From UBA9337 sp038331135 (lineage in GTDB: Bacteria > Patescibacteriota > Minisyncoccia > Moranbacterales > UBA9337): a stretch of DNA of 34,508 nt. A program made the translations under genes and the position numbers. The stretch is from NCBI GenBank assembly GCA_038331135.1, contig JBBQOS010000004.1, forward strand, positions 1 to 34,508. The letters run 5' to 3'. The notes beneath the pieces are model-generated. The model was not told the origin of the DNA, did not search any database, and saw nothing but the letters and a program-made list of their open reading frames with translations. This document shows, piece by piece, positions 1 through 6,912 of this stretch; positions within the stretch are counted from its first letter, which is position 1, and the number at the start of each line of letters is the position of its first letter.

Positions 1-80
1 TTTTTCTTGTTTCTCCCAGTATAATAATTGATATTTTTACACTCACCACATCTCATCTTTACTAAATTTTCATTGGCCAT
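1..80 (-). CDS. rpmG: Ribosomal protein L33, N-terminal part (cut by window edge)
   Basis: Reading leftward from an ATG at 78-80, the sequence encodes 26 residues beginning MANENLVKMRCGEC, followed by KNINYYTGRNKK, and then runs off the window. This matches the start of bacterial L33, a small protein of the 50S subunit. The CxxC (residues 11 and 14) is the first half of the zinc site in the C+ form; the second pair should lie outside the window. No Shine-Dalgarno is visible upstream. It lies about 90 bp downstream of the tRNA cluster on the same strand. L33 near a tRNA cluster is a familiar arrangement in bacteria. Confidence 0.85.
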   Translation of the reverse strand, partial: MANENLVKMRCGECKNINYYTGRNKK

Positions 81-167
81 ATTGTTTTAGCTGATTAGCT
101 TTTTAGTTAATTAGCTTTTTGGGCTACAAACTAAATTTAAATTACTTTTTAAAATTAAACTTCCCTG

Positions 168-240
168 AGCCGTTGCGCAGAATCGAACTGCGGACCTTTT
201 CCTTACCATGGAAATGCTCTACCATCTGAGCTACAACGGC
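168..240 (-). tRNA. tRNA-Thr (anticodon GGT)
   Basis: The reverse complement folds as a full cloverleaf. The acceptor GCCGTTG pairs with CAACGGC, the D-arm is GCTC/GAGC, and the anticodon stem TTTCC/GGAAA encloses the loop ATGGTAA. The T-arm carries TTCGATT. Loop positions 34-36 read GGT, decoding ACC/ACU. The base after the acceptor is T, followed by CAGGG, so the 3' CCA is not encoded and must be added by a nucleotidyltransferase. It is the last tRNA of a three-gene minus-strand cluster. Confidence 0.95.
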
Positions 241-293
241 AAGAATAAATATCCTGCTAACATGTTAAAATGTTGACATGCTAATATGTTTCT

Positions 294-380
294 TGTGGGC
301 CGGGACGGATTTGAACCGCCGTAGACTAATGTCGTCAGATTTACAGTCTGATGCAATTGACCGCTCTGCCACCGACCCAC
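294..380 (-). tRNA. tRNA-Tyr (anticodon GTA)
   Basis: This is an 87-nt class II tRNA. The acceptor GTGGGTC pairs with GGCCCAC with one T-G pair. The anticodon stem TCAGA/TCTGA encloses the loop CTGTAAA, giving anticodon GTA, and a long variable arm follows, as expected for bacterial tRNA-Tyr. The T-loop is TTCAAAT. The discriminator is A and CCA is not encoded. It sits between the two tRNA-Thr genes. Confidence 0.95.
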
Positions 381-402
381 ATTTAATCTTCTCTCGTTTA
401 TG

Positions 403-475
403 AGCCACCTGTCGGGCTCGGACCGACGACCTACTGTTTACAAAACAGTTGCTCTACCAACTGAGCTAAGGTGGC
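403..475 (-). tRNA. tRNA-Thr (anticodon TGT)
   Basis: This is a complete cloverleaf. The acceptor GCCACCT pairs with AGGTGGC, and the anticodon stem ACTGT/ACAGT encloses the loop TTTGTAA, giving anticodon TGT (decodes ACA and related codons). CCA is not encoded. It is the first gene of the cluster in transcription order. Its first 17 nt and five bases of upstream flank are duplicated at 564-585. Confidence 0.95.
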
Positions 476-500
476 TTATATTATATTATATTATATTATA
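476..500 (-). repeat. TTATA x5 microsatellite abutting tRNA-Thr
   Basis: Five perfect TTATA units run from 476 to 500, starting at the base next to the tRNA-Thr 5' end. On the transcribed strand the array is (TATAA)n, so a TATAAT -10 hexamer recurs every five bases. A TTGATT lies at 516-521 on the minus strand, 15 bp from the outermost TATAAT. The array probably contains the -10 region of the tRNA cluster promoter. That role is inferred. Confidence 0.6.
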
Positions 501-563
501 ATCTTATTTTAAACAAATCAACTGTAATCGGTTTAAGCTTGGACTTTATCGGCCTCTGGCTGA

Positions 564-585
564 AACTGAGCTAAGGTGGCTTATA
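564..585 (-). repeat. Duplicated 5' fragment of tRNA-Thr
   Basis: Bases 564-585 are identical to 459-480. They comprise the first 17 nt of tRNA-Thr(TGT) plus five bases of its upstream flank, in the same orientation and 105 bp upstream. No anticodon or T-arm follows, so this is a remnant and not a functional tRNA. It could come from a slipped duplication, a decayed tRNA gene, or an old integration at the tRNA locus. No integrase gene is present nearby. Confidence 0.7.
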
Positions 586-671
586 ATATTTTACTTACAA
601 CTAGCTTTCTATTCCAACCCAAAAACAAACACTTATTCATTCTATTCTAAAAATAAACAATTGTAAACAGT

Positions 672-1427
672 TTAAAATCTTTTTCTCTTAAATCTACTTA
701 ATTTATTTCTAACACTTAAACTTTGTGGATTAAGCTTAAGTACTTGCTTATAACAAGCTTCAGCATCAACATTATTTTCTTGACTTATATAATAATCTCC
801 CAATCTTTCATAAGCTTCAATATCTCTAGGATCAGAAGCAATTCTCTCTACCAAGATGCTTTCTAGCTCTTCTTTCTTATCTTCTGCCTCTGGATAAGTA
901 AATTTTTTGCTTATCATCATTCTTTCTTCCCGAAGTTTCACGACATCTGTATTTTCATCAGTATTCCCTTGATTCTTTCCTCTTGAAAAAATTCTTTTTA
1001 TTTTGTTTGGATTATTTTTAGTCAAATCCATGGAATTAGTTCCTTCCTTATCAACCTCTTCTTCCATAACTTTTTCCAAAATATCTTCTTTATTATTTTC
1101 AACCAAGCTATCTAACCCACTTTCCTCAAAATCTTTCTTATCTAAATCAGATTCAATTTTATTTTTTTTACTTTTTATAAAAGTTAATTTCTTTTCTAAT
1201 CGATTATGCATTTTTAAAAATAAGACTTTAAAAATATGTGCGATCTTTTCTAAAAAATGAAGCCATCGGCTTTTAACCTCCATTGATATTCTGCTTTGAG
1301 CCTCTGATTCATCTCCATTTTCAATTTCTTTGGCAATTTCGAGTGATCTTCGTGAAATTAAAAAAATAATCAGCGCTAGACTAATGACTATAATTATTGG
1401 AGGTAACACAAAATATACGTAAAACAT
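672..1427 (-). CDS. Membrane-anchored TPR protein, function unknown
   Basis: This is a 251-residue protein with one N-terminal transmembrane helix (about residues 4-24, IIIVISLALIIFLISRR), a charged, low-complexity middle rich in Lys and Glu, and a C-terminal tetratricopeptide unit near residues 203-240 (IEAYERLGDYYISQ, then AEACYKQVLKLNP). TPR units bind other proteins; anchored versions like this are common in candidate-phylum genomes, but no partner can be named here. Its start lies about 80 bp after the ricT stop on the same strand, so the two may be co-transcribed. The start was chosen because the transmembrane helix begins immediately after it. No catalytic motif is seen. Confidence 0.7.
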   Translation of the reverse strand: MFYVYFVLPPIIIVISLALIIFLISRRSLEIAKEIENGDESEAQSRISMEVKSRWLHFLEKIAHIFKVLFLKMHNRLEKKLTFIKSKKNKIESDLDKKDFEESGLDSLVENNKEDILEKVMEEEVDKEGTNSMDLTKNNPNKIKRIFSRGKNQGNTDENTDVVKLREERMMISKKFTYPEAEDKKEELESILVERIASDPRDIEAYERLGDYYISQENNVDAEACYKQVLKLNPQSLSVRNKLSRFKRKRF

Positions 1428-1507
1428 TTTTTTATACCAAATTAAATTAACGCTTTCTCATAAGAAAATTTTATAATTTACTAAGGAATGATTAATTGAC
1501 TTTGGTA

Positions 1508-2296
1508 TTACTTTAAATCTTCTTTTTTAATTATAGCATATTCTCCGCTAGTAAGTCTTATTTTTATTTTTTGCTCCAAAGGACTCAACTCTAATACCTC
1601 GCCCGAACCTCGCGTACTGCTGACAACACTTCCAACTTCTGGTAAGCCTCTCAACATATCCCTATATTGTTCAGATTCATACGAAAGGCAACACATTAAA
1701 CGTCCGCAAATACCCGATATTCTGTCTGAACCTCTTTGCGCTACATTTTGAACTTTGGCCATATCAGTCGAAATGCTAGGAATATCCCCTAAAAACTTTA
1801 CACAACAAAGTTCTTTACCGCAGACACCGCAACCGCCCAAATTACGAGCTTCATCTCGAGAGCCGATTTGACGCATACGCACTGATCGATGGAAAATTCT
1901 AGAAAGATTTTTTACCAACTGCCGAAAATCCACTCGACCATCTGCTATAAAAGTAATAATAACAGTTCCTTTACCCAAAGTGGTAAAAACATCGACAAAT
2001 TTCATTTCCAGTTCCATCCTTTTTGATTCTTTGCGACAAATGTCCAATATTTCCTTTTCTTTCTTTGAATTTTTGTCAAAGTTTTTTAAATCTCTTTCGG
2101 TCGCCTCTCTTACAATTGTAAAAATTTCAGTATTATTTCCTTTGTCCAATTCTTGATTTGAGGGGTTTTTTATTGTTCCCAAAATATTGCCCGATTCATC
2201 TTCCACGATAACTCTATCTCCTTTTTTGAATTCAACGTTACTCAGACAGACTTTTAAATCTCCCCAACCGCATAAATTAACCAAATATTTAAACAT
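1508..2296 (-). CDS. ricT: PSP1-domain protein, RicT/YaaT-like
   Basis: This 262-residue protein has the PSP1 C-terminal domain. The family mark is two cysteine clusters: GGCGVCGKELCC (Cys156, 159, 164, 165) and CGRLMCC (Cys197, 202, 203). The conserved stretch RDEARNLGG precedes the first cluster. In Bacillus the homologue RicT (YaaT) forms a complex with RicA and RicF that carries [4Fe-4S] clusters and promotes RNase Y-dependent mRNA maturation. The conserved cysteines here fit cluster binding. Ric partners are not in the window, so the RNA-processing role is carried over from the family. The length is close to the usual 260-280. A TPR membrane protein follows on the same strand. Confidence 0.85.
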   Translation of the reverse strand: MFKYLVNLCGWGDLKVCLSNVEFKKGDRVIVEDESGNILGTIKNPSNQELDKGNNTEIFTIVREATERDLKNFDKNSKKEKEILDICRKESKRMELEMKFVDVFTTLGKGTVIITFIADGRVDFRQLVKNLSRIFHRSVRMRQIGSRDEARNLGGCGVCGKELCCVKFLGDIPSISTDMAKVQNVAQRGSDRISGICGRLMCCLSYESEQYRDMLRGLPEVGSVVSSTRGSGEVLELSPLEQKIKIRLTSGEYAIIKKEDLK

Positions 2297-2380
2297 AATC
2301 GAATAGTCTTAATGAAACAAACCTTCCGTTAGCCCTATTATAACACACCCCGACTCAAAAAAGAATTTCCTAAAACCCTA

Positions 2381-2532
2381 TGGCAATCTCCTGCGAACAT
2401 CGTCTTTGCGAGTGGACTTTGTACTCAAAGGACACGTGGCAATCTCGTTAGAATTGTGAAGCATCGCAGGAGATTGCCGCGTCGGAGTACCTCCTCGCAA
2501 AGACGAGAACTCCAACTCGCAATGACAGAGAT
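2381..2532. repeat. Palindromic intergenic repeat, copy 1
   Basis: This fills most of the gap between tsf and ricT. It consists of three modules separated by spacer: a GGCAATCTC box; a hairpin module framed by TTTGCGAG and GTGGCAATCTC with inner arms CTTTG/CAAAG; and a second hairpin module reading GGAGATTGCC ... GGAGTACCTCC ... TCGCAAAGAC. The same modules recur at 4573-4805, 6428-6585, 6940-7045 and 14068-14285. Repeats with a GTCATTGCGAGGAG ... GCGGCAATCTC core are familiar between genes of many bacteria. Confidence 0.85.
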
Positions 2533-2591
2533 GTCCAATTCCGCAAAGACACCAGGATTAACAACTCATAGAGTTTAAATTCCCCTAGAAT

Positions 2592-3173
2592 TTATAACTC
2601 AAAGCGAGAAAATTCACCTATTTGAATTTTTTCACCTATTTTGCCGATATTTTCGGTTACAAGTTCTTGGATAGTCAAATCTGGATTTTTTACAAAAGAC
2701 TGAGTCAGTAAAGAAACATCTTCTCGAAATTTCTTTTCTTTACCTTCCATAATTTTTTCCATAATTTCTTGAGATTTCCCCTCGCTTTTAAGCTGTTCGG
2801 TCCAAATTTCTTTTTCCTTTGCCACTATTTCGGCAGGAACATTTTCTGGATTTAAAAATTTTGGATTCATAGCGCTAATGTGCATAGCGATATCTTTGGC
2901 TAATTCTTTAAATTCTTCGTTTCTAGCTACAAAATCTGTCTCACAATAAAGCTTAACCATAGCGCAAATTTTGTTATTAGAATGGATATACGATCCAATC
3001 ACACCCTCTTTAGCTTCGCGATCATTTTTTTTAAGCGCCTTAGCTTGTCCGTTTTTTCTTAAAATTTCTATTGCTTTAGCTTCATCTCCGCTTGATTCAT
3101 CTAAGGCTTTCTTTACATCCACCATTCCTGCGCCAGTTGCTTCTCTTATTTTTTTTATTTGTTCTAAAGACAT
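2592..3173 (-). CDS. tsf: Elongation factor Ts (short form)
   Basis: EF-Ts exchanges GDP for GTP on EF-Tu. The N-terminal UBA-like domain carries the signature IREATGAGMVDVKKAL (residues 8-22). The core follows, with the hallmark CETDFVARNEEF near residues 77-88. At 193 residues it is much shorter than the E. coli protein (283) and resembles the compact Thermus type, with one core subdomain. It lies 22 bp downstream of rpsB, the classic rpsB-tsf operon. There is no clear Shine-Dalgarno before its ATG. Confidence 0.95.
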   Translation of the reverse strand: MSLEQIKKIREATGAGMVDVKKALDESSGDEAKAIEILRKNGQAKALKKNDREAKEGVIGSYIHSNNKICAMVKLYCETDFVARNEEFKELAKDIAMHISAMNPKFLNPENVPAEIVAKEKEIWTEQLKSEGKSQEIMEKIMEGKEKKFREDVSLLTQSFVKNPDLTIQELVTENIGKIGEKIQIGEFSRFEL

Positions 3174-3195
3174 ATTTTTTATTTATAAATAAAAT

Positions 3196-3963
3196 TTACT
3201 TTACTATTGGACTTACTAAATATTCCATTATAGTTTTTATCGAAGAAACAGCATCATCATTGGCTGGAATTGGATAATTAATGTTGTTAGGATTTACGTT
3301 AGTATCCACAATTGCAATAACTGGAATTTTGGCATTAATCGCCTCATTCAGAGCTATTTCATCTGTTTTAATGTCAGAAATAAAAATCGCAGCTGGCAAA
3401 GTTTTCATTTCTTTTAATCCTCCCATTTTCTTTTCCAATTTTTCCAATTCTTCAAATTTTTTAAGTTTTTCTAATTTAGTGTATTTATCAAATCCTCCAA
3501 TAGCCATTTGTTCCTGAGAATCTTTTAAATATTGTGCTCTTTTTCTAATCACACCGAAATTTGTAAAAGTCCCTCCCAACCATCTTTCAGTTACATGAGG
3601 CATTTCGCAAGTAATCGCAGAAATCTTAATAATTGCTTTGGCTTGTTTTTTAGTTCCTACAAATAAAATTTGCTTTTTTTCTTCGCTTATTTTTTTTACA
3701 AATTCAATTGCTTCCTTTAATTTTTCTTCTGTTTTTTGTAAATCAATTATATTGATACTTCTTTTGGCGCCAAAAATAAATTTATTCATTCTTGGATCTC
3801 TGGAAGATTTATTGTGTCCGAAGTGAACACCATTTTTTAGCATTTTTTCCAGACTTATTGGAGCGACTGCAAAATCCATTTTGTAGCGTTCTTCCAATAC
3901 ATTACTTTTTTCGGATTCTTTTTTTACATCTTCTCCGACTGATGTTTCTGTTGCATTGTTCAT
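3196..3963 (-). CDS. rpsB: 30S ribosomal protein S2
   Basis: S2 assembles late on the 30S subunit and is needed to hold S1. The diagnostic parts are LEKMLKNGVHFGH, NKFIFGAKRSINIIDLQKT, ERWLGGTFTNF and the C-terminal IPVIAIVDTNVNPNNINYPIPANDD. The protein is 255 residues. It has a charged N-terminal extension of about 35 residues before the conserved domain. An internal ATG at residue 29 (MDFAVAP) could be the real start. It is the first gene of the rpsB-tsf operon, with a strong promoter at 4118-4145 and an untranslated leader of about 150 nt that contains small hairpins, for example arms CAAACTT/AAGTTTG near 4081-4096. Confidence 0.95.
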   Translation of the reverse strand: MNNATETSVGEDVKKESEKSNVLEERYKMDFAVAPISLEKMLKNGVHFGHNKSSRDPRMNKFIFGAKRSINIIDLQKTEEKLKEAIEFVKKISEEKKQILFVGTKKQAKAIIKISAITCEMPHVTERWLGGTFTNFGVIRKRAQYLKDSQEQMAIGGFDKYTKLEKLKKFEELEKLEKKMGGLKEMKTLPAAIFISDIKTDEIALNEAINAKIPVIAIVDTNVNPNNINYPIPANDDAVSSIKTIMEYLVSPIVK

Positions 3964-4117
3964 TTTCCTTTTTTATTAAATGATTAATCCTCTGCTTTTT
4001 TTGTTTTAACGACTCATAATCCTAAAAAATAGGACAGGAACGAGCCCAAAAAAAACATGTTTTAAATGTATCTCTAATCTCAAACTTCAAAGTTTGTGAC
4101 AAGTGAGTACATAGAAT

Positions 4118-4145
4118 AGTATAGCAAAATCAGGGCTCTTGTCAA
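4118..4145 (-). promoter_or_regulatory. rpsB-tsf promoter
   Basis: On the minus strand, TTGACA (4140-4145) and TATACT (4118-4123) are separated by 16 bp, with a TG in the extended -10 position (TGCTATACT). This close match to the vegetative sigma consensus points leftward into rpsB. Its -35 box overlaps that of the rpmE promoter on the opposite strand. Confidence 0.75.
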
Positions 4146-4167
4146 TTATTTTTTTCTGTGTTAATAT
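4139..4167 (+). promoter_or_regulatory. rpmE promoter
   Basis: On the plus strand, TTGTCA (4139-4144) and TAATAT (4162-4167) are separated by 17 bp, pointing to rpmE about 65 bp downstream. The -35 hexamer occupies nearly the same bases as the -35 of the divergent rpsB promoter. Confidence 0.6.
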
Positions 4168-4231
4168 TTTCTTTGTACTATCAAAGATAACAGGTTCAAT
4201 TTAAACACTAATTAAAGATTTACAGAAAAAT

Positions 4232-4528
4232 ATGAAAAAAGACATCCATCCAAAATATTATCCCGCTACGACTATTAAATGTGCTTGCGGTGCTGTTTTA
4301 GAAACAGGAGCCACCAAAGAGGATATGGAGGTAGAAATCTGCTCACAATGTCATCCTTTCTTTACTGGAGACAAGAAAGTCGTCGATACAGCTGGTCGCG
4401 TAGAAAGATTCAAGAAATTAGCTGAAGCTTCCGCTAAATTAAAAACTGCCAAAAAAGCTAAGAAAGATACTAAGAAAGAAACCTCAGAAAAAAAAGCCCC
4501 TACTAAGAAAGTTGCCGAGAAAAAATAA
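4232..4528 (+). CDS. rpmE: 50S ribosomal protein L31 with Lys-rich tail
   Basis: L31 bridges the two ribosomal subunits. The first 65 or so residues are a typical zinc-type L31: MKKDIHPKYYPA, then CACG (Cys18, Cys20) and CSQCHPFFTG (Cys37, Cys40), and DTAGRVERFKKL. The C-terminal 30 residues are almost entirely Lys, Ala, Thr and Glu, an extension seen in L31 of several deep bacterial lineages and likely to contact rRNA. It stands alone on the plus strand with its own promoter and a strong terminator 17 bp after the stop codon. The start has no Shine-Dalgarno. Confidence 0.93.
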   Translation: MKKDIHPKYYPATTIKCACGAVLETGATKEDMEVEICSQCHPFFTGDKKVVDTAGRVERFKKLAEASAKLKTAKKAKKDTKKETSEKKAPTKKVAEKK

Positions 4529-4544
4529 CAATACTTTTCAATAT

Positions 4545-4573
4545 AAAAACACTCTGCAAGAGTGTTTTTGTTG
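4545..4573 (+). terminator. rpmE terminator (probably bidirectional)
   Basis: The perfect stem AAAAACACTCT / AGAGTGTTTTT with loop GCA ends in a T run on plus, and on minus it also ends in TTTTTAT. It directly follows rpmE and precedes a block of palindromic repeats. Confidence 0.85.
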
Positions 4574-4805
4574 TCGCAATGACATACACACATCGTCTTT
4601 GCGAGTAATTTATGTAATCATAAATTGCGTGGCAATCTCGTTAGGATTGTGAAGCATCGTAGGAGATTGCCGCGTCGGAGTACCTCCTCGCAATGACAAG
4701 AACTCGATTTCGCAATGACATACACACATCGTCTTTGCGAGTGGACTTTGTACTCAAAGGACACGTGGCAATCTCAAAAGAAAATGCTTCTTCATTTTGC
4801 GAGTA
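4573..4805. repeat. Palindromic intergenic repeat, copy 2 (longest block)
   Basis: This mosaic lies between rpmE and gpmI. It carries a module framed by TTGCGAG and CGTGGCAATCTC with inner arms GTAATTTATG / CATAAATTGC (4598-4640), then GGAGATTGCC...GGAGTACCTCC...TCGCAATGAC (4663-4699), then a second frame with inner arms CTTTG / CAAAG (4733-4775), and finally an AAAATG / CATTTT hairpin (4779-4803). The spacers ATACACACATCG and GAACTCGATTTCGCAATGAC recur in other copies. A 65-codon reading frame across it is an artefact of the repeat. Confidence 0.85.
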
Positions 4806-4816
4806 AATATTATATT

Positions 4817-6376
4817 CTACACAAACAAAGAATCGCATGTCATTTCTTTTGGTTTCTCAATATCCATTATTTCTAAAATTGTTGGGGCGATATTCCCGAG
4901 CTTTCCTCCAATTTTTAATTCTTTATTTTTAAAACCACCCCCCAAAATAGAAAAAATAACTTTGTTTTTGGTATGAAAAGTATTGGGAAATTCTTGGCCA
5001 TCTATGACATCAATCATATTGTCCGCATTGCCATGATCGGCGGTTATTATTAAGTGCCCTTTTCTTTTGGAAATTTCGTTCCAAAGCACAGCTAATTTTT
5101 TGTCCAAAAATTCCACAGCCTTAACAGTGGCTTTGATATCTCCAGTGTGCCCTACCATATCAGCATTGGCAAAATTAATCGCATAAAAATCGTACTCTGA
5201 ATTTCTTATTTTCCCCAAGACAAAATTGGTGATTTTATCGGCTGACATTTGCGGAGCCTTGGCATAAGAATTAACTGCCAAAGATGGGATCAACAATCTA
5301 TCCTCTCCGGCTACGCTATCGGCATAGCCACCATTAAAAAAATAAGTAATGTGGGCATATTTTTCGCCTTCGGCAATATAAAATTGTTTTTTAGTTCCCA
5401 GTGCTATAGGAAGAGAATTTTTCACCGACGTGCTAATAAAAGCTGTGTGCACATCCAAATCCGGACCAAAATCTCCCATTGACACAAAGTGTAAATCTTT
5501 TATTTTTTCTATTTTGGGAATTTTATCATTTTTTTTTATGCTATCTCCCACTTCGACAAATAGTTTGGTAAATTGCCTTCCCCTGTCTGATCTAAAATTA
5601 AAAAAAACTACGCTATCTTTTTCGCCAAAAGCCGCCACTGGCAAGTTATTTTCTTTTATGACAGTAGGTAAAACTGTTTCGTCTAATTCTCCTCGCAAAT
5701 AAGCTTTTTCGATAGCTTCTTCGGGAGAATTTGCAATTTCTCCTTTAGAAAAAACCAAAACATTGTAAGCTTTTATGAGTCTCTCCCAATTTTTAGCCCT
5801 ATCCATCGCCCAAAATCTCCCACTGATTGAAGCGATTTTTCCAATTCCTTCAGTTTTAATAATTTCTTTATGTTTTTTTAATAAATTTAAAGCACATTTT
5901 GGATAAGAATCTCTACCGTCTGTAAAAAGATGACAATAAACTTCATTAACGCCATTTTTTTTAGCTAATCTTAAGAGCATTTTAAAATGATTGGGGTTAC
6001 TGTGCTGGCTGTCGGAAGTACTCATCAGTCCCATCAAATGAAATTTACTTTTATTAACTTTGGCATTTCGAACGGCACTAATCAAAACAGGATTAGAAAA
6101 AAATTTTCCACTTTCTATTTCCTCATCTATAATATGCGAGTCTTGAATTACAACCCTGCCTCCTCCAATATTTATATGTCCAGCCTCTGATCCGCTCATT
6201 TGATTTTCATTTAATCCAACGGCTTCGCCAGTAGCGTCAAGCAAAGTAAAAGGAAATTTTTCTTTGAGGTTATCCATAAAAGGAGTTTTGGCTAGAGAAA
6301 TAGCATTGGCTCTATTTTCTGGAGCCTCTCCCCACCCATCCAGGATTATCAGGGCTGTTGGTTTTTTGTTTGGCAT
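4817..6376 (-). CDS. gpmI: Phosphoglycerate mutase, 2,3-BPG-independent
   Basis: It interconverts 3- and 2-phosphoglycerate in glycolysis using two metal ions (usually Mn). The 519 residues match the family length of about 510. The metal and nucleophile motifs are in order: ILDGWGEAPE (Asp13), SGSEAGHINIGGGR with the catalytic serine near residue 63, FTDGRDSYP, SISGRFWAMDRAKNWER, FFNFRSDRGRQ, INFANADMVGHTGD and TADHGNADNM. It has the alkaline-phosphatase fold with an inserted transferase domain. It is read in the same direction as eno, the next glycolytic enzyme, but a GIY-YIG gene and repeats now separate them. Confidence 0.97.
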   Translation of the reverse strand: MPNKKPTALIILDGWGEAPENRANAISLAKTPFMDNLKEKFPFTLLDATGEAVGLNENQMSGSEAGHINIGGGRVVIQDSHIIDEEIESGKFFSNPVLISAVRNAKVNKSKFHLMGLMSTSDSQHSNPNHFKMLLRLAKKNGVNEVYCHLFTDGRDSYPKCALNLLKKHKEIIKTEGIGKIASISGRFWAMDRAKNWERLIKAYNVLVFSKGEIANSPEEAIEKAYLRGELDETVLPTVIKENNLPVAAFGEKDSVVFFNFRSDRGRQFTKLFVEVGDSIKKNDKIPKIEKIKDLHFVSMGDFGPDLDVHTAFISTSVKNSLPIALGTKKQFYIAEGEKYAHITYFFNGGYADSVAGEDRLLIPSLAVNSYAKAPQMSADKITNFVLGKIRNSEYDFYAINFANADMVGHTGDIKATVKAVEFLDKKLAVLWNEISKRKGHLIITADHGNADNMIDVIDGQEFPNTFHTKNKVIFSILGGGFKNKELKIGGKLGNIAPTILEIMDIEKPKEMTCDSLFV

Positions 6377-6427
6377 ATTTATTTTAGTATTTATTAATCC
6401 ATATTAATATCGTCACTGTGTTTTTTT

Positions 6428-6585
6428 CTGTCTTTGTGAATGACAGATACACATCGTCTTTGCGAGTAATTTATGTAATCATAAATTGCGTGGCAATCTC
6501 GTTAGAATTGTGAAGCATCGTAGGAGATTGCCGCGTCGGAGTACCTCCTCGCAATGACGAGAACTCCAGCTCGCAATGACAAAAA
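6428..6585. repeat. Palindromic repeat, copy 3 (downstream flank of GIY-YIG gene)
   Basis: It carries the same modules and order as the first two-thirds of copy 2: ATACACATCGTCTTTGCGAG, then inner arms GTAATTTATG / CATAAATTGC, then GTGGCAATCTCGTTAG, GGAGATTGCC, GGAGTACCTCC and TCGCAATGAC. It ends about 10 bp before the stop codon of the GIY-YIG gene. It is almost identical in sequence to 4588-4700. Confidence 0.85.
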
Positions 6586-6595
6586 CTTTATTACT

Positions 6596-6898
6596 TTACC
6601 CATTTTCAATCAACTTATCATATAAATCATTCCAAGATGGATTTTCTTTTTCGATTAATTTTATTTTTTTATTTCTGGATCCAGCCTTGATTTGTTTTTC
6701 TCTTAATATTGCAGATTCCATAGAGGGGCAAACTTCGTAATATACTAAATTATGGACGTTATATTTTTTAGTAAATCCTTTAACTATATTATTTTTATGT
6801 TCGTAAATTCTTTTCTGAAGATTGCTGGTAACTCCGACATATAAAACTTTGTCTTTTTTGGAAGCTAAGATGTAAATGCAAGGAATTTTTTGGTACAT
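6596..6898 (-). CDS. GIY-YIG nuclease, YhbQ/UPF0213-like
   Basis: This is a 100-residue single-domain GIY-YIG endonuclease. The two core strands are CIYILASKK (residues 7-15) and VLYVGVT (18-24). The catalytic arginine is in LQKRIYEHK (about residue 30), followed by GFTKKYNVHNLVYYE, and the metal-binding glutamate is in ILREKQIK (near 67). The end KLIEKENPSWNDLY is typical of the stand-alone YhbQ-like group. These cut DNA; the biological role of the stand-alone group is poorly known. The gene lies between palindromic repeats on both sides, and its leader is repeated at 14206-14280. All expected active-site residues are present, so it looks intact. Confidence 0.88.
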   Translation of the reverse strand: MYQKIPCIYILASKKDKVLYVGVTSNLQKRIYEHKNNIVKGFTKKYNVHNLVYYEVCPSMESAILREKQIKAGSRNKKIKLIEKENPSWNDLYDKLIENG

Positions 6899-6912
6899 AC
6901 TCTTGATATTTT

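Noticed and set aside
564..585. Phage or island attachment site
   Set aside because: No integrase, and the duplicated part is the tRNA 5' end, not the 3' end normally used.
2381..2532. Possible CRISPR array, because of regularly recurring repeats
   Set aside because: Repeat modules are long, variable, palindromic and not evenly spaced; no unique spacers of constant length and no cas genes.
4641..4838. 65-codon minus-strand frame across the repeat block
   Set aside because: It consists of repeat palindrome sequence and overlaps the gpmI end; no homology-like pattern and no ribosome site.
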